Positions 1 to 8,275 of a stretch of 64,000 nt of DNA are shown in pieces. The notes beneath the pieces are model-generated. The model did not search any database. It was not told the DNA's origin and saw nothing but the letters and a program-made list of their open reading frames with translations. Made by a program: the position numbers and the translations under genes. This DNA comes from Bacteroidota bacterium. GTDB taxonomy: Bacteria; Bacteroidota; Bacteroidia; Bacteroidales; Bacteroidaceae. Where the stretch lies: the NCBI GenBank assembly GCA_023458215.1, contig JAEXAJ010000180.1:55227-119226 (forward strand), read 5' to 3'. Each line of letters begins with the position of its first letter. Position 1 is the first letter of the stretch.

Positions 1-2
1 GT

Positions 3-968
3 TGCGACCGCCGGGAGCTGACCTACTACGAAGTCTCCGAAATCACCCTCACCGCCGACTGGAGCCAGTCCGGACTGGATGAGAAAGAAGTGAACTACGG
101 CGCCACCGCCGTCTTCTACCCGCATGGCGGCGGCGAACCGAAAGTCTTCCTGCTGGGCGACCGTTCGGGCGACGTGATACGCCTGCCGGAAGGCGTGTAC
201 GACGCCCTGCTCTTCAACCGCTCCTTCAACGATTTCAGCAACATCGCTTTCCGTGGAAACGGCGGCTACCGAACCCTGGAGGCCTATGCCCGCAAAATGG
301 AGACACGCCAGGACGGCAGCACGCGCACCATCGTCTCCTCCCCCGACGAACTGGCAGTCGCCACTCTGGAAGGTTTCACCGTGACGGAGGACATGCTGGG
401 CAACTACAGCCACACCACCTACGGACGAGCGGGCACCCGCCCCGCCACCGGCACAACGGCGGAGGGCGGCCCTTTCACCATCCGCTTCACCCCACGGAAG
501 CTGACCCGCGAGGTGGTAGCCGTGCTCCATGTGGAGGGGCTGAACAACGTGCGCTCGGTCACCTGCCGCCTGGACGGTGTGGCGGAATCCGTCTTTCTGG
601 CCACCGGCGAGGCGTCGGCAAACACCGTGGCGCAGGAGTTCACCCCCTCCGATCCGCAGTTCACCCCCGGATCGCCCTTCGACGGGACCATCACCGGCAC
701 GTTCGAGGTATTCGGCTTCGACACGCAGAGCGGACACAGCCTGCACATCGACGCCCTACTGGTGGACGGGAAAACGCATTTCACCGAAGACTATGACAGG
801 GTGAAGGTGACGGAAACGGACAACGGAGAAGGGACGTTCATCTTACGGGTGGAGGTCAGCACAAGCAAGGTGCCCGACGTGAAACCCGAAGGAGGATCCG
901 GCTCCGGCTTCGACGTGGACGTGGACGGATGGGGGGATGACGTGAAAACAGACATCCCCATCGAATAG
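3..968 (+). CDS. DUF5119-type fimbrial lipoprotein, 5' end outside window
   Basis: The frame is open from the window edge and the first readable residues are CDRRELTYYEVSEITLTADW. A Cys followed by a short polar stretch is what is expected just after a lipobox, so only the signal peptide is probably missing. The remaining ~321 residues match my recollection of the DUF5119 family of Bacteroides surface lipoproteins, which sit upstream of fimbrillin genes and are thought to act as pilus assembly or anchor-like subunits (family knowledge; no alignment was run). The C-terminus is Gly/Ser/Asp rich (GGSGSGFDVDVDGWGDD). An internal GTG at 90 is not the start, because the coding frame runs upstream of it without a stop. 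The next gene, a fimbrillin, starts ~100 bp downstream on the same strand. G+C is visibly high compared with the middle of the window. Confidence 0.75.
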   Translation, partial: CDRRELTYYEVSEITLTADWSQSGLDEKEVNYGATAVFYPHGGGEPKVFLLGDRSGDVIRLPEGVYDALLFNRSFNDFSNIAFRGNGGYRTLEAYARKMETRQDGSTRTIVSSPDELAVATLEGFTVTEDMLGNYSHTTYGRAGTRPATGTTAEGGPFTIRFTPRKLTREVVAVLHVEGLNNVRSVTCRLDGVAESVFLATGEASANTVAQEFTPSDPQFTPGSPFDGTITGTFEVFGFDTQSGHSLHIDALLVDGKTHFTEDYDRVKVTETDNGEGTFILRVEVSTSKVPDVKPEGGSGSGFDVDVDGWGDDVKTDIPIE

Positions 969-1070
969 GGCAGCGCCGGAGGCATGATATGGCATACAAT
1001 AGCACAATATGAATAGAATAATAGAATAACATACAATAAATCAATAATCATACTTAAAAACGAAAACGAA

Positions 1071-2351
1071 ATGAAGAAGATTAACGCAATCGCGGCATCG
1101 CTGGCAGCATTACTGATGGCGGGATGCTCACAGAACGAAGTGACAGAGATTAGTCCGGATGCACATCCGGCAGTAGGATTCGGCGTGTACACCGGTGCGG
1201 CTACCCGCGGGGTGGACATGACTACGGAAAGCATGAAAGACAGCCCTTCGGACGCCAGCAAGTACGGTGGTTTCGGCATCATGGGGTATTTTACGGGACA
1301 GGACAATTTCGAGGACGTGAAGACCACGGTCACACCCAGCTTCATGCATAACCAAATGGTAGAGTACGACAAGACGAACAGTGTCTGGAAGTACGACCCT
1401 ATAAAGTACTGGCCCAACCGTGACGGGGACAAGATATCCTTCTTCGCCTACGCCCCCTACGAGACCAACTGGCAGACCGGCACGAAGTCGGGAGTCATCG
1501 TCTCCGCAGCCACCGAGAAGGGAATCCCCTATATCAACTTCAGCCTTAAAAAAGAAAACGAGCTTACCAAGATGGTGGACCTCGTGGTGGCCGACGCCCG
1601 TGACCAGCAATACACCGCGGCCAATGCCGGAAAGGTCAGCTTCGACTTCAAGCACACCCTCTCGCGCATCTCGTTCAAGGCGCAACTGGGGGACGGGGAT
1701 TTCGGCGGCATGGACGGAACGAACAGCTTCGTGTACATCACCCACATGTGGATTGTAGGCACGAACCACGGCACGACGGCGGCGTCCGGTAACCTCTCGC
1801 TGATAGACACCGGAGCGGCATCCAATCCCAACTCCAAATTCTACACCAGCGCCAAATGGTCACAATTGCACTGGAACTATGGGACAGGCATCTCCACCGT
1901 TCCGGAAAAGGATTTCAGCCTCGACGATATCCTGGCGTTGGAAAGCACCGGCATCACCGAATCCAACGCCACTACCGGGCATGAGGGGGTTATCAAGGGG
2001 ATAAGAGTGACCAACGCATCGAAGACGACTCCCGTTGACCTGTTCCCACCTAACCAGTACCTATATCTGATTCCCATTGCCGATAACAATGTCAACGTGG
2101 ACACGAACGCCGGCTGTGGCGAAAATGACATTTGGATAGGTTTCCATTACGATATAGTCACCAAAGACAACACTAAGCCCACACAATTCATCGCCAGCCA
2201 TGCGGAGTCAGTTATAAAGCTACCCAAGACTCATATGAAGCGGAACAAGTCATACCTGTACACGCTGAAAATCAATCTGCACGAGATTAAGATTGACAAG
2301 GCGGAAGTGGAAAGCTGGTCTGACATCAAAGAGGAAGTGACGATAGAATAA
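1071..2351 (+). CDS. Fimbrillin family lipoprotein (Mfa-like 1)
   Basis: 426 aa. Starts MKKINAIAASLAALLMAGC, a type II signal peptide with lipobox LMAGC (Cys19). About 25 residues into the mature protein is GAATRGVD (Arg46), the kind of Arg site cleaved in type V pilus maturation so that strand exchange can occur. The N-terminal domain carries the usual fimbrillin signature: YGGFGIMGYF, FMHNQMV, WKYDPIKYWPN and ISFFAYAPY. These identify a Mfa-like/fimbrillin-A fold subunit exported to the outer membrane. It follows the DUF5119 lipoprotein and precedes two further fimbrillins on the same strand, so it is probably a shaft or adaptor subunit of one fimbrial operon. It lacks the tip-like C-terminal module seen in the next two genes. 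The exact role (stalk, anchor or minor subunit) cannot be told from sequence. Confidence 0.85.
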   Translation: MKKINAIAASLAALLMAGCSQNEVTEISPDAHPAVGFGVYTGAATRGVDMTTESMKDSPSDASKYGGFGIMGYFTGQDNFEDVKTTVTPSFMHNQMVEYDKTNSVWKYDPIKYWPNRDGDKISFFAYAPYETNWQTGTKSGVIVSAATEKGIPYINFSLKKENELTKMVDLVVADARDQQYTAANAGKVSFDFKHTLSRISFKAQLGDGDFGGMDGTNSFVYITHMWIVGTNHGTTAASGNLSLIDTGAASNPNSKFYTSAKWSQLHWNYGTGISTVPEKDFSLDDILALESTGITESNATTGHEGVIKGIRVTNASKTTPVDLFPPNQYLYLIPIADNNVNVDTNAGCGENDIWIGFHYDIVTKDNTKPTQFIASHAESVIKLPKTHMKRNKSYLYTLKINLHEIKIDKAEVESWSDIKEEVTIE

Positions 2352-2385
2352 AGTCTTCCCTTATACGGAAAGGCTACACAAGCCA

Positions 2386-2417
2386 GACCGGGCGGGGTTG
2401 AACGTCCCTTCCCGGTC
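2386..2417 (+). other. Intercistronic hairpin in fimbrial operon
   Basis: GACCGGG (2386-2392) pairs with CCCGGTC (2411-2417), and partly complementary G/C bases in the loop extend the stem. It lies 35 bp after one fimbrillin stop and 46 bp before the next start. No T-run follows, so it is more likely an RNA stability or processing hairpin than a terminator. Confidence 0.4.
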
Positions 2418-2462
2418 ACCAAAGACAGAATACAGATAAATAAAAATCGGAAAAGGCAAAGA

Positions 2463-4214
2463 ATGATGAAAATGAACAAACAAACAGCGGTCGCTTTAAC
2501 GGCGCTTGCATCTTCGCTGTTCTCCGCTTGCGATGCGGGGGGCGGGTTGCAGGAGTTTCCGCAGGCGGACGGCATGCCGCTAAGTTTCCTCACCACCGTG
2601 GAGGAGCCGCAGACGCGTGCCGAACTGACTACCGCCAACCTCACCACCGCAGGCGTGTTTGCCTACATGACAAGCGGGAGTTTCAACACAAGCACCGCCA
2701 CGCCGGGATATATGTACAACCAAAAGCTGGAACGGGCCAATAACACGTCCCCCTGGACGTACAGCCCCGTGAAATACTGGCCTAACAACGACGCCGACAA
2801 GCTTAGTTTCTTTGCCTACGCCCCCTATGTGGACGAATCGGCGCCGGGCGGCAGCAACCCCGCCCTTTCGGGGAAGACGGATGCCGGCTACCCCACGCTG
2901 ACCTACACCGTGGCCACGGCGGAAGCAGATCAGACGGACCTGCTCGCCTCCGAACCGTTGATGAACCGAACCTACCAGACAAGCGGTGGAACGGCCAACG
3001 GCAGCATCAGCCTTCCGATGAAGCATGCACTGACACGGGTGAAGTTCAGCGTCAAGACCGAAATGGGGATTAAGATAACCTCTCTGACCGTGAACAACGT
3101 TCCGGCAACGGCGAAACTCACGTTTACAAGTGGCGGTTTCAGTTGGGGAAGCTACACAGGCACGAAGAACTATACAGCGACCCTTGCCGGCGGTGGAACG
3201 TCGGTGACGGCCAATGCCTCCTCCACCGATGCCGCCCCGACGGTGGCCACCTTCTTCCTGCTGCCCGACAAAACCGCCGCCACCTTCTCCATTACCTACC
3301 TGCAAGACGGGGAAACCATTGCGGTAAGCAGAACCAATATCGCCTTTCCCACCGCTTCGGCCTGGGTGCAGGGCGGGAGCGTGAACTACCAGCTCGACAT
3401 AAAGAGAGACGGTCTTTCGGTGACTTTCACCCAAAGCGATGAATGGACTGACAGCGGAAATGAAGCGCTTAACAGCAAGGAGGTTGCTCCCGGTTACAAG
3501 GCTACCGACGTGAAAATATGTGATTACTATTATAGCGACGGCACTACCTCCGACGGCGGCTACCGTAAATACACCGATAACACCGTTGCCCAGCGGGAAG
3601 TCATGCCCGTACTAACGGATAAGGACGGAAATGCCCGCACCGTAGTCGGCATTGTATTCTATGCCGGAAAGCATGCCACGGACACGGACGACTATAGCTC
3701 CACAGGCGTAGGGACGTCAGGGTTTCATGGCTATGCTGTAGCATTGAAAGATGTCGGAAAGTTGGCATGGGAAAATAAAGACGGCACGTATAATGTGGCA
3801 GTGGGCACATCGACAAATGCCGATGACTGGCGAGGCTTTTACAATCAGCAACGAATAGAAGCATACGTGGCCGCCAATAGCGGTAGCGGCTGGCAGATGA
3901 GCCATTTTCCGGCGGCGAACGCTTGCAAGAACTACACACCGGCAGCTCCCGCAACAAGCAGTGGCTGGTTTCTTCCTTCTCACGGTCAATTGATGGGTAT
4001 ATATAATACCTACGTTGCTCCAATGCTCGCTGATATAAGCATCAATATGATAATTGCGGGAGGAGATGATTTTGCTAACGGATATAACTGGTCGAGTTCG
4101 GAGGTAGGCGGTGGGGATCATAAAGCCTATGCATTTATGATTCTGTGGAATAACTCCTCTATGTCATATAAAAATGATTTATACACCGCTGTCAGGCCCG
4201 TTCTGGCTTTTTAG
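2463..4214 (+). CDS. Fimbrillin family lipoprotein with tip-like C-terminal module
   Basis: 583 aa. Signal peptide and lipobox end at SSLFSAC (Cys ~23); a putative Arg processing site is EEPQTRAEL. Residues ~60-130 repeat the fimbrillin signature (YMYNQKL, WTYSPVKYWPN, LSFFAYAPY), closely matching the preceding gene. The extra C-terminal ~230 residues carry GIVFYAGKHATD, GYAVALKD, ACKNYTP, SGWFLPSHGQLMGIYN and YNWSSSE and end in RPVLAF. This resembles DUF1566/sulfatase-modifying-factor-like, C-type-lectin-like modules found on tip subunits of Bacteroides fimbriae (family knowledge). It is therefore best read as a tip or tip-adjacent adhesin. It shares this module with the next gene, 20 bp downstream. 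The start could be either of the first two Met codons. Confidence 0.82.
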   Translation: MMKMNKQTAVALTALASSLFSACDAGGGLQEFPQADGMPLSFLTTVEEPQTRAELTTANLTTAGVFAYMTSGSFNTSTATPGYMYNQKLERANNTSPWTYSPVKYWPNNDADKLSFFAYAPYVDESAPGGSNPALSGKTDAGYPTLTYTVATAEADQTDLLASEPLMNRTYQTSGGTANGSISLPMKHALTRVKFSVKTEMGIKITSLTVNNVPATAKLTFTSGGFSWGSYTGTKNYTATLAGGGTSVTANASSTDAAPTVATFFLLPDKTAATFSITYLQDGETIAVSRTNIAFPTASAWVQGGSVNYQLDIKRDGLSVTFTQSDEWTDSGNEALNSKEVAPGYKATDVKICDYYYSDGTTSDGGYRKYTDNTVAQREVMPVLTDKDGNARTVVGIVFYAGKHATDTDDYSSTGVGTSGFHGYAVALKDVGKLAWENKDGTYNVAVGTSTNADDWRGFYNQQRIEAYVAANSGSGWQMSHFPAANACKNYTPAAPATSSGWFLPSHGQLMGIYNTYVAPMLADISINMIIAGGDDFANGYNWSSSEVGGGDHKAYAFMILWNNSSMSYKNDLYTAVRPVLAF

Positions 4215-4234
4215 CAACTAATTTATTCTTAAAG

Positions 4235-5707
4235 ATGAAACAATATATATCATTTCCCTCCCTGCTCTTCGGCCTGCTCCTTGCAGGGCTATGGGGTTGT
4301 GCCGATGATACGAATCTGCCCAGTGAAGGCAGTGATAATGACGGACAAGGCACACTCCTCACTGTGAATGTCGTTGACAACGGTTACCTCGCCTCTGCGG
4401 GAGAAGCTCCGACCACCCGTGCACAAGAGGAGGGGTATAAGACCACCTTCATTGCAGGCGACAAGATAGGGTTGTATGTCCAGAGTTACTATGGAGACAA
4501 TACTGAAAACATCTGCCTCACTTTATCAGCCGACGGTAAGTGGACGCCTCCTGCGGGCACCACGCTTGCCTACGAAGGTGTAAAGACAACCTACTATGCC
4601 TATTATCCCTATCAGACGGACATGACAAACAAAGTACGTTACGGTACGAATGCCGACGACTTCTTCATGCCATTGGTAAAAGAGTGGATTCCCGCCGCCG
4701 ATCAAAGCAGCTACGCTAAATACACTGCGCAGGACCTCATGATAGGGAAAGGCACGATAAGCGGCACTCCGGGCAGCACCCGCACGCTCACCTTCACTCT
4801 ATCGCACCGCATGGCACTGGTGCTGCTGGATTTGCCGAAAGCGAAGTACACCCTTAGCAACGACGCCGGTTATACATGGCTGACGGACGCCCTCAATACG
4901 GGATTTTACGGTTTTTCTCCCTATCATCTGGGTGCGGGCGCCTATCGTTTTCTGGTAAATCCTTGGAAAACTAACCTGCTCTTTTCCGGTACATATACCG
5001 ATGCTTCTGCCGCTCCAAAGGAATGGGAGTTGAAGCCTGGCATCACGGCGGGGAAGTATAAGACTTATACGGTAGATAACGGTGCGGTGGTCAACAATGT
5101 GAGCCATGTGCTCCAATCGGGTGACTTCTTTATGAAGGACGGCTCGCTGCTGGCGGCAAGCAGAACTGAACTGAATGAGGAGGAACAGGCGAATTGTATC
5201 GGCATCGTCTTTCGGATAGGGACAGGCAGCAGTGATGCGGTGGATAATTACGAAGGTAAGTTGACGACCATACATGGCTATGTATTGGCGTTGCAACAGT
5301 CGTGGCAAACGTGGGGTGACGGTTCCCGTGTCTTCGGTACGGGTACCAGTGGCGGTGCTGAACTTGGATATAAGAGTACCCAGATGATTATGGCCGCTGC
5401 TGCCAGTGAATCCAGGAGTTTCCCCGCATGTTTTTACTGTGTGAACTATACGCCCGCACCTACGGGAGTAACAAGCGGATGGTATTACCCCACAACGGGG
5501 CAGATGCGAAATTGTGCGATTAATGCCAACAGTAATGGAATCAATACCCAGTTGGGTAAGATACCGGGCGCCGCAATCATGTCGGGAACGTATTCCTCCA
5601 GCTCCGAAACCAATGCCGGTCAGGTTTGGGGCGCAAGGGTAGGCAGTGGGTCTTATTACTATCTTGGCAAAGGTAGCAATCTTACCCGTGCGGTGCTCAC
5701 TTTTTAG
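4235..5707 (+). CDS. Fimbrillin family lipoprotein with tip-like C-terminal module (second copy)
   Basis: 490 aa. Lipobox GLWGC (Cys ~22); putative Arg maturation site APTTRAQEE. The N-terminal fimbrillin domain is a different subtype from its two neighbours: FIAGDKIGLYVQ and YYAYYPYQTDM rather than KYWPN/FFAYAPY. The C-terminal ~210 residues repeat the module of the preceding gene: LQSGDFFMKDGSLL, CIGIVFRIG, IHGYVLALQQ, CVNYTP and SGWYYPTTGQM, then YSSSSE, ending TRAVLTF. The pair therefore looks like two alternative tip adhesins with a common C-terminal fold on different N-terminal pilin domains. Codon use becomes more AT-rich towards the end of this gene. It is the last recognisable fimbrial gene of the cluster. 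Confidence 0.8.
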   Translation: MKQYISFPSLLFGLLLAGLWGCADDTNLPSEGSDNDGQGTLLTVNVVDNGYLASAGEAPTTRAQEEGYKTTFIAGDKIGLYVQSYYGDNTENICLTLSADGKWTPPAGTTLAYEGVKTTYYAYYPYQTDMTNKVRYGTNADDFFMPLVKEWIPAADQSSYAKYTAQDLMIGKGTISGTPGSTRTLTFTLSHRMALVLLDLPKAKYTLSNDAGYTWLTDALNTGFYGFSPYHLGAGAYRFLVNPWKTNLLFSGTYTDASAAPKEWELKPGITAGKYKTYTVDNGAVVNNVSHVLQSGDFFMKDGSLLAASRTELNEEEQANCIGIVFRIGTGSSDAVDNYEGKLTTIHGYVLALQQSWQTWGDGSRVFGTGTSGGAELGYKSTQMIMAAAASESRSFPACFYCVNYTPAPTGVTSGWYYPTTGQMRNCAINANSNGINTQLGKIPGAAIMSGTYSSSSETNAGQVWGARVGSGSYYYLGKGSNLTRAVLTF

Positions 5708-5870
5708 GCTTGCGCTTTCAGTCTCTCGAAGACCGCCCCCACAACAAAAGGAGGAATCCGGAAGGGGTGTGGAGCGAGAGAATAACTTAATTAATAATAG
5801 ATGCGTTCTTTGACTTGTTGGAAACGAAAACTATTTATAAATACTATGTTGGGGCTTGAAGAGGAAAGCA

Positions 5871-5878
5871 TACCTTTG
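5871..5878 (+). promoter_or_regulatory. Bacteroides -7 element (TACCTTTG)
   Basis: TACCTTTG fits TAnnTTTG. TTGG at 5849-5852 lies 18 bp upstream as a weak -33 box. It is placed to drive the KilA-N remnant starting at 5912. Confidence 0.55.
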
Positions 5879-5911
5879 CAGTTGTTTAAACGAAAGGAAG
5901 ACAAGAATTAC

Positions 5912-6116
5912 ATGGAAAAGATAATTGTGTGTCACCATTCTAAAAGTAAGCGGACAAAACTATATTTCTTTAACTGATATAGCTAAATACAAAACCGATG
6001 ATGCATTCATTGTAATGGGTAATTGGATGCGTAATCGCAATACTATTGAGAATCTTGGTATTTGGAAAAGTTTGTACAATCCGGATTTTAAATCTATCTT
6101 AGTACGGCGACTCTAA
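5912..6116 (+). pseudogene. KilA-N domain protein remnant (frameshifted and truncated)
   Basis: ATG at 5912 begins MEKIIV, the usual first residues of Bacteroides KilA-N proteins, but this frame stops after 22 codons. The rest of the domain is in another frame: TILKVSGQNYISLTDIAKYK, then DDAFIVMGNWMRNRNTIE and LGIWKSLYNPDF, stopping at 6116. A +1/-1 shift must lie around 5925-5940. The protein also ends right after NPDF, whereas complete KilA-N proteins of this family continue for well over 100 residues with a DNA-binding C-terminal half. The promoter is intact, so the loss looks recent or the fragment is still transcribed. KilA-N domains are common in phage and mobile-element genes, so this may be debris of an inserted element between the fimbrial genes and the DUF4469 gene. 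Confidence 0.75.
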
Positions 6117-6123
6117 TAGTTTT

Positions 6124-6163
6124 CGTCCCGCCCCGCACACCGACCAGTGTGTGGGGCGGGACG
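6124..6163. terminator. Strong 17-bp hairpin between KilA-N remnant and DUF4469 gene
   Basis: CGTCCCGCCCCGCACAC (6124-6140) pairs with GTGTGTGGGGCGGGACG (6147-6163) around a 6-nt loop; the only imperfection is one G-T pair. The following bases (TTCTCGTTTCC) are only moderately T-rich. It could be a terminator for the fimbrial/KilA-N transcript or a stable 5' leader structure of the next gene. Confidence 0.6.
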
Positions 6164-6272
6164 TTCTCGTTTCCGGCAAGACGAAAGTTCGACTATAGTA
6201 ACAATAAACTTAACCCGGACAGAGAGCGCCGCCCAATCGCCTCTTCTCCCTGCCCACAAAACAAGAAAGATT

Positions 6273-7055
6273 ATGGCAAAGAATTTACTTAAAGTATGGC
6301 AGGCGGACAACACCGTCACCACCGACGACAAGACCGACAAGATTTTCGTCCTCGAAACCACCCGCAGCGTCGATCAGCAGTTCGTGCTGGACCGCATGGC
6401 AGCCAAGAACCCCGGCCTGCACCGCGAAACCATGTCCGCCAGCGTCAACCTCTACCACGAAGTCCTCTCCGAACTGGCGATGAACGGCTACAGCATCAAC
6501 ACCGATTTCTGCCGCATCGTGCCCCAACTCAAAGGCCTCGCCAAGAACAACGCTTGGGATCCGGAGACCAACTCCATCTACGTCTCCCTGACCCAGGGCA
6601 AGAAGCTGCGTGAGGCGATAAAGGACACCACCGTGCAGATACTCGGCGACCGCCAGGCAAGCATGTACATCAACGGCACGCAAGACGCCGCCACCCGTGC
6701 CACCGACCTATCGGCAACCGCCGGACGCAACTTCACCCTGCTGGGCAAGAACATCAAGGTGGCGGGTACGGACGCGTCGGTAGGCATCACACTCACCGCC
6801 GTCAATGGCGGAAAGGTAATTCATCTCGACCCCGACATGCTGGTAGTGAACGATCCCTCCAAACTCATCATCCTGCTGCCTTCCAACCTTTCGGACGGGG
6901 AATACACGCTGACGGTGACCACGCAATATACCCCCAGCAAGACGCTATTAAAATCTCCACGCCATGCCTCGCAGACTATTTATATCGGCGAAGCTCCCGC
7001 AGGCAGCGGCGGCAGCGGTTCCGGCGGTGACGAGAACGATAATCCGCTGGGATAA
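6273..7055 (+). CDS. HU-like DNA-binding / DUF4469 domain protein
   Basis: 260 aa. I chose ATG 6273 (MAKNLLKVWQADNTVTTDDK); the frame is open upstream, but that stretch reads through the hairpin and has no coding character. Residues ~1-125 resemble the Bacteroides IHF/HU-like DNA-binding domain (Bvu_2165 type), with RETMSASVNLYHEVLSELAM typical of its helical part. Residues ~135-240 are an Ig-like DUF4469 domain (GRNFTLLGKNIKV, VGITL, YTLTVTTQYT). The tail is Gly/Ser rich (GSGGSGSGGDENDNPLG). Such proteins are abundant in Bacteroides and usually sit in accessory regions; nucleoid or mobile-element roles are proposed but unproven. The gene is as G+C-rich as the fimbrial genes and unlike the downstream operon, so it probably belongs to the same island. 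A terminator follows directly. Confidence 0.8.
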   Translation: MAKNLLKVWQADNTVTTDDKTDKIFVLETTRSVDQQFVLDRMAAKNPGLHRETMSASVNLYHEVLSELAMNGYSINTDFCRIVPQLKGLAKNNAWDPETNSIYVSLTQGKKLREAIKDTTVQILGDRQASMYINGTQDAATRATDLSATAGRNFTLLGKNIKVAGTDASVGITLTAVNGGKVIHLDPDMLVVNDPSKLIILLPSNLSDGEYTLTVTTQYTPSKTLLKSPRHASQTIYIGEAPAGSGGSGSGGDENDNPLG

Positions 7056-7081
7056 CAGTAGGTAAAGAAAGCGAGAAAACA

Positions 7082-7130
7082 AAACGGCAACCGGAGGGCA
7101 TAAAAGCTTCTCCCGGTTGCCGTTTCATTT
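7082..7130. terminator. Rho-independent terminator between convergent genes
   Basis: AAACGGCAACCGG (7082-7094) pairs with CCGGTTGCCGTTT (7113-7125), followed by CATTTTCTTCGTTT on the plus strand. It ends the DUF4469 transcript; A-rich flanking sequence on the other side may let it also act on the converging fmt operon. Confidence 0.8.
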
Positions 7131-7300
7131 TCTTCGTTTCAGTGCAACACTCCCCCAAAAAGTCAGGGAGCTATGGATAATCTTTACAATACTACATCAA
7201 AATATTCATGTTCGTTCTCCGGCAAAGTGAATAACGCCCGCAAATCGTTTCTGCATAAGCAAACAAATATTTCTCAAGTTGTTTTTCGGATGCCGGATAT

Positions 7301-8269
7301 CTAGTTTTTCAAATATGCTCCGTCAAGCCGGAAGCCGCGCAGCAGTTCGTCCGTCTTCAACCGTTTCTTGCCGGGCAGTTGAAGGGAACGGATATTGATA
7401 AAACCATCCGCAACAGCCACACGGATATAGGTCTTGCCATCCGTCAGCAGAGTGCCGGCAGGCAGTTGGTGGGGATTCTCTATCTTTTCCGTCTCAAAAA
7501 CCTTTACTACAACCGCTTCGCCGTCGGGCTGAACGAGTTCCGTCCATGCCGCCGGATAAGGAGACAACCCACGGATGAAGTCATAAATACGTTTTACAGG
7601 CTGGTTCCAGTCAATGCGGCAAGTTTCTTTAAAGATTTTCGGTGCAGGACGAAGTTCGCCCACAACCGCCATTTCTTCTTGGGGAATAGGTTTGACCGCA
7701 CCGTTTAAAATAGCATCTACGGTTTCTACTACCAAACGACCGCCCAGTACCATCAATTTATCATGCACAACACCTACATTATCAGTATCCTCAATAGGCA
7801 CATGCACTTGTTGGATAACCTCGCCCGTATCAATCTCATGCTTTAAGAAAAAGGTGGTAATACCTGTTTCAGTATCTCCATTTATCACCGCCCAATTAAT
7901 AGGAGCAGCGCCCCGATACTGCGGTAACAAAGAAGCATGCAAATTAAATGTACCCAAACGGGGCATATTCCATACCACTTCAGGTAACATACGAAAGGCA
8001 ACTACAATCTGTAAATCGGCCTTCCAAGCACGCAACGCCTCTACAAAAGCCTCATCTTTCAGCTTTTCCGGTTGAAGAAGCGGAAGATTATGATCCAAAG
8101 CAAACTGTTTCACCGGAGAATACTGTAGCTTATGCCCGCGCCCGGCCGGTTTGTCAGGCATTGTAATAACACCTACCACATTATAACCACCTTCAACCAA
8201 ACAACGAAGAGCCTCCACCGCAAAGTCGGGAGTGCCCATATATACGATTCTTAAATCTTCTTTCTTCAT
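7301..8269 (-). CDS. fmt: Methionyl-tRNA formyltransferase
   Basis: 322 aa, normal length. Transfers a formyl group from 10-formyl-THF to initiator Met-tRNA in the cytoplasm. Visible signatures: MGTPDFAVEAL at residues 11-21, the active-site block FNLHASLLPQYRGAAPI at 108-124 (Asn109 and His111), and Asp147 in EIDTGEVI. The C-terminal OB-like domain ends KKRLKTDELLRGFRLDGAYLKN. It is the last gene of a compact operon, starting 6 bp after the chloride channel gene, which itself follows tsaC by 9 bp. The grouping joins two translation-related enzymes around an unrelated channel. Identification is secure from the hallmark motif and length. Confidence 0.97.
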   Translation of the reverse strand: MKKEDLRIVYMGTPDFAVEALRCLVEGGYNVVGVITMPDKPAGRGHKLQYSPVKQFALDHNLPLLQPEKLKDEAFVEALRAWKADLQIVVAFRMLPEVVWNMPRLGTFNLHASLLPQYRGAAPINWAVINGDTETGITTFFLKHEIDTGEVIQQVHVPIEDTDNVGVVHDKLMVLGGRLVVETVDAILNGAVKPIPQEEMAVVGELRPAPKIFKETCRIDWNQPVKRIYDFIRGLSPYPAAWTELVQPDGEAVVVKVFETEKIENPHQLPAGTLLTDGKTYIRVAVADGFINIRSLQLPGKKRLKTDELLRGFRLDGAYLKN

Positions 8270-8275
8270 ATTATT

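Noticed and set aside
791..1432. 213-codon minus-strand frame across the DUF5119/fimbrillin gap
   Set aside because: Overlaps two well-supported plus-strand genes and spans their intergenic gap; no recognisable domain.
2580..3434. 284-codon antisense frame in the fimbrillin gene
   Set aside because: G+C-rich shadow frame of 2463-4214 with Arg/Gly/His-rich nonsense composition and no plausible start context.
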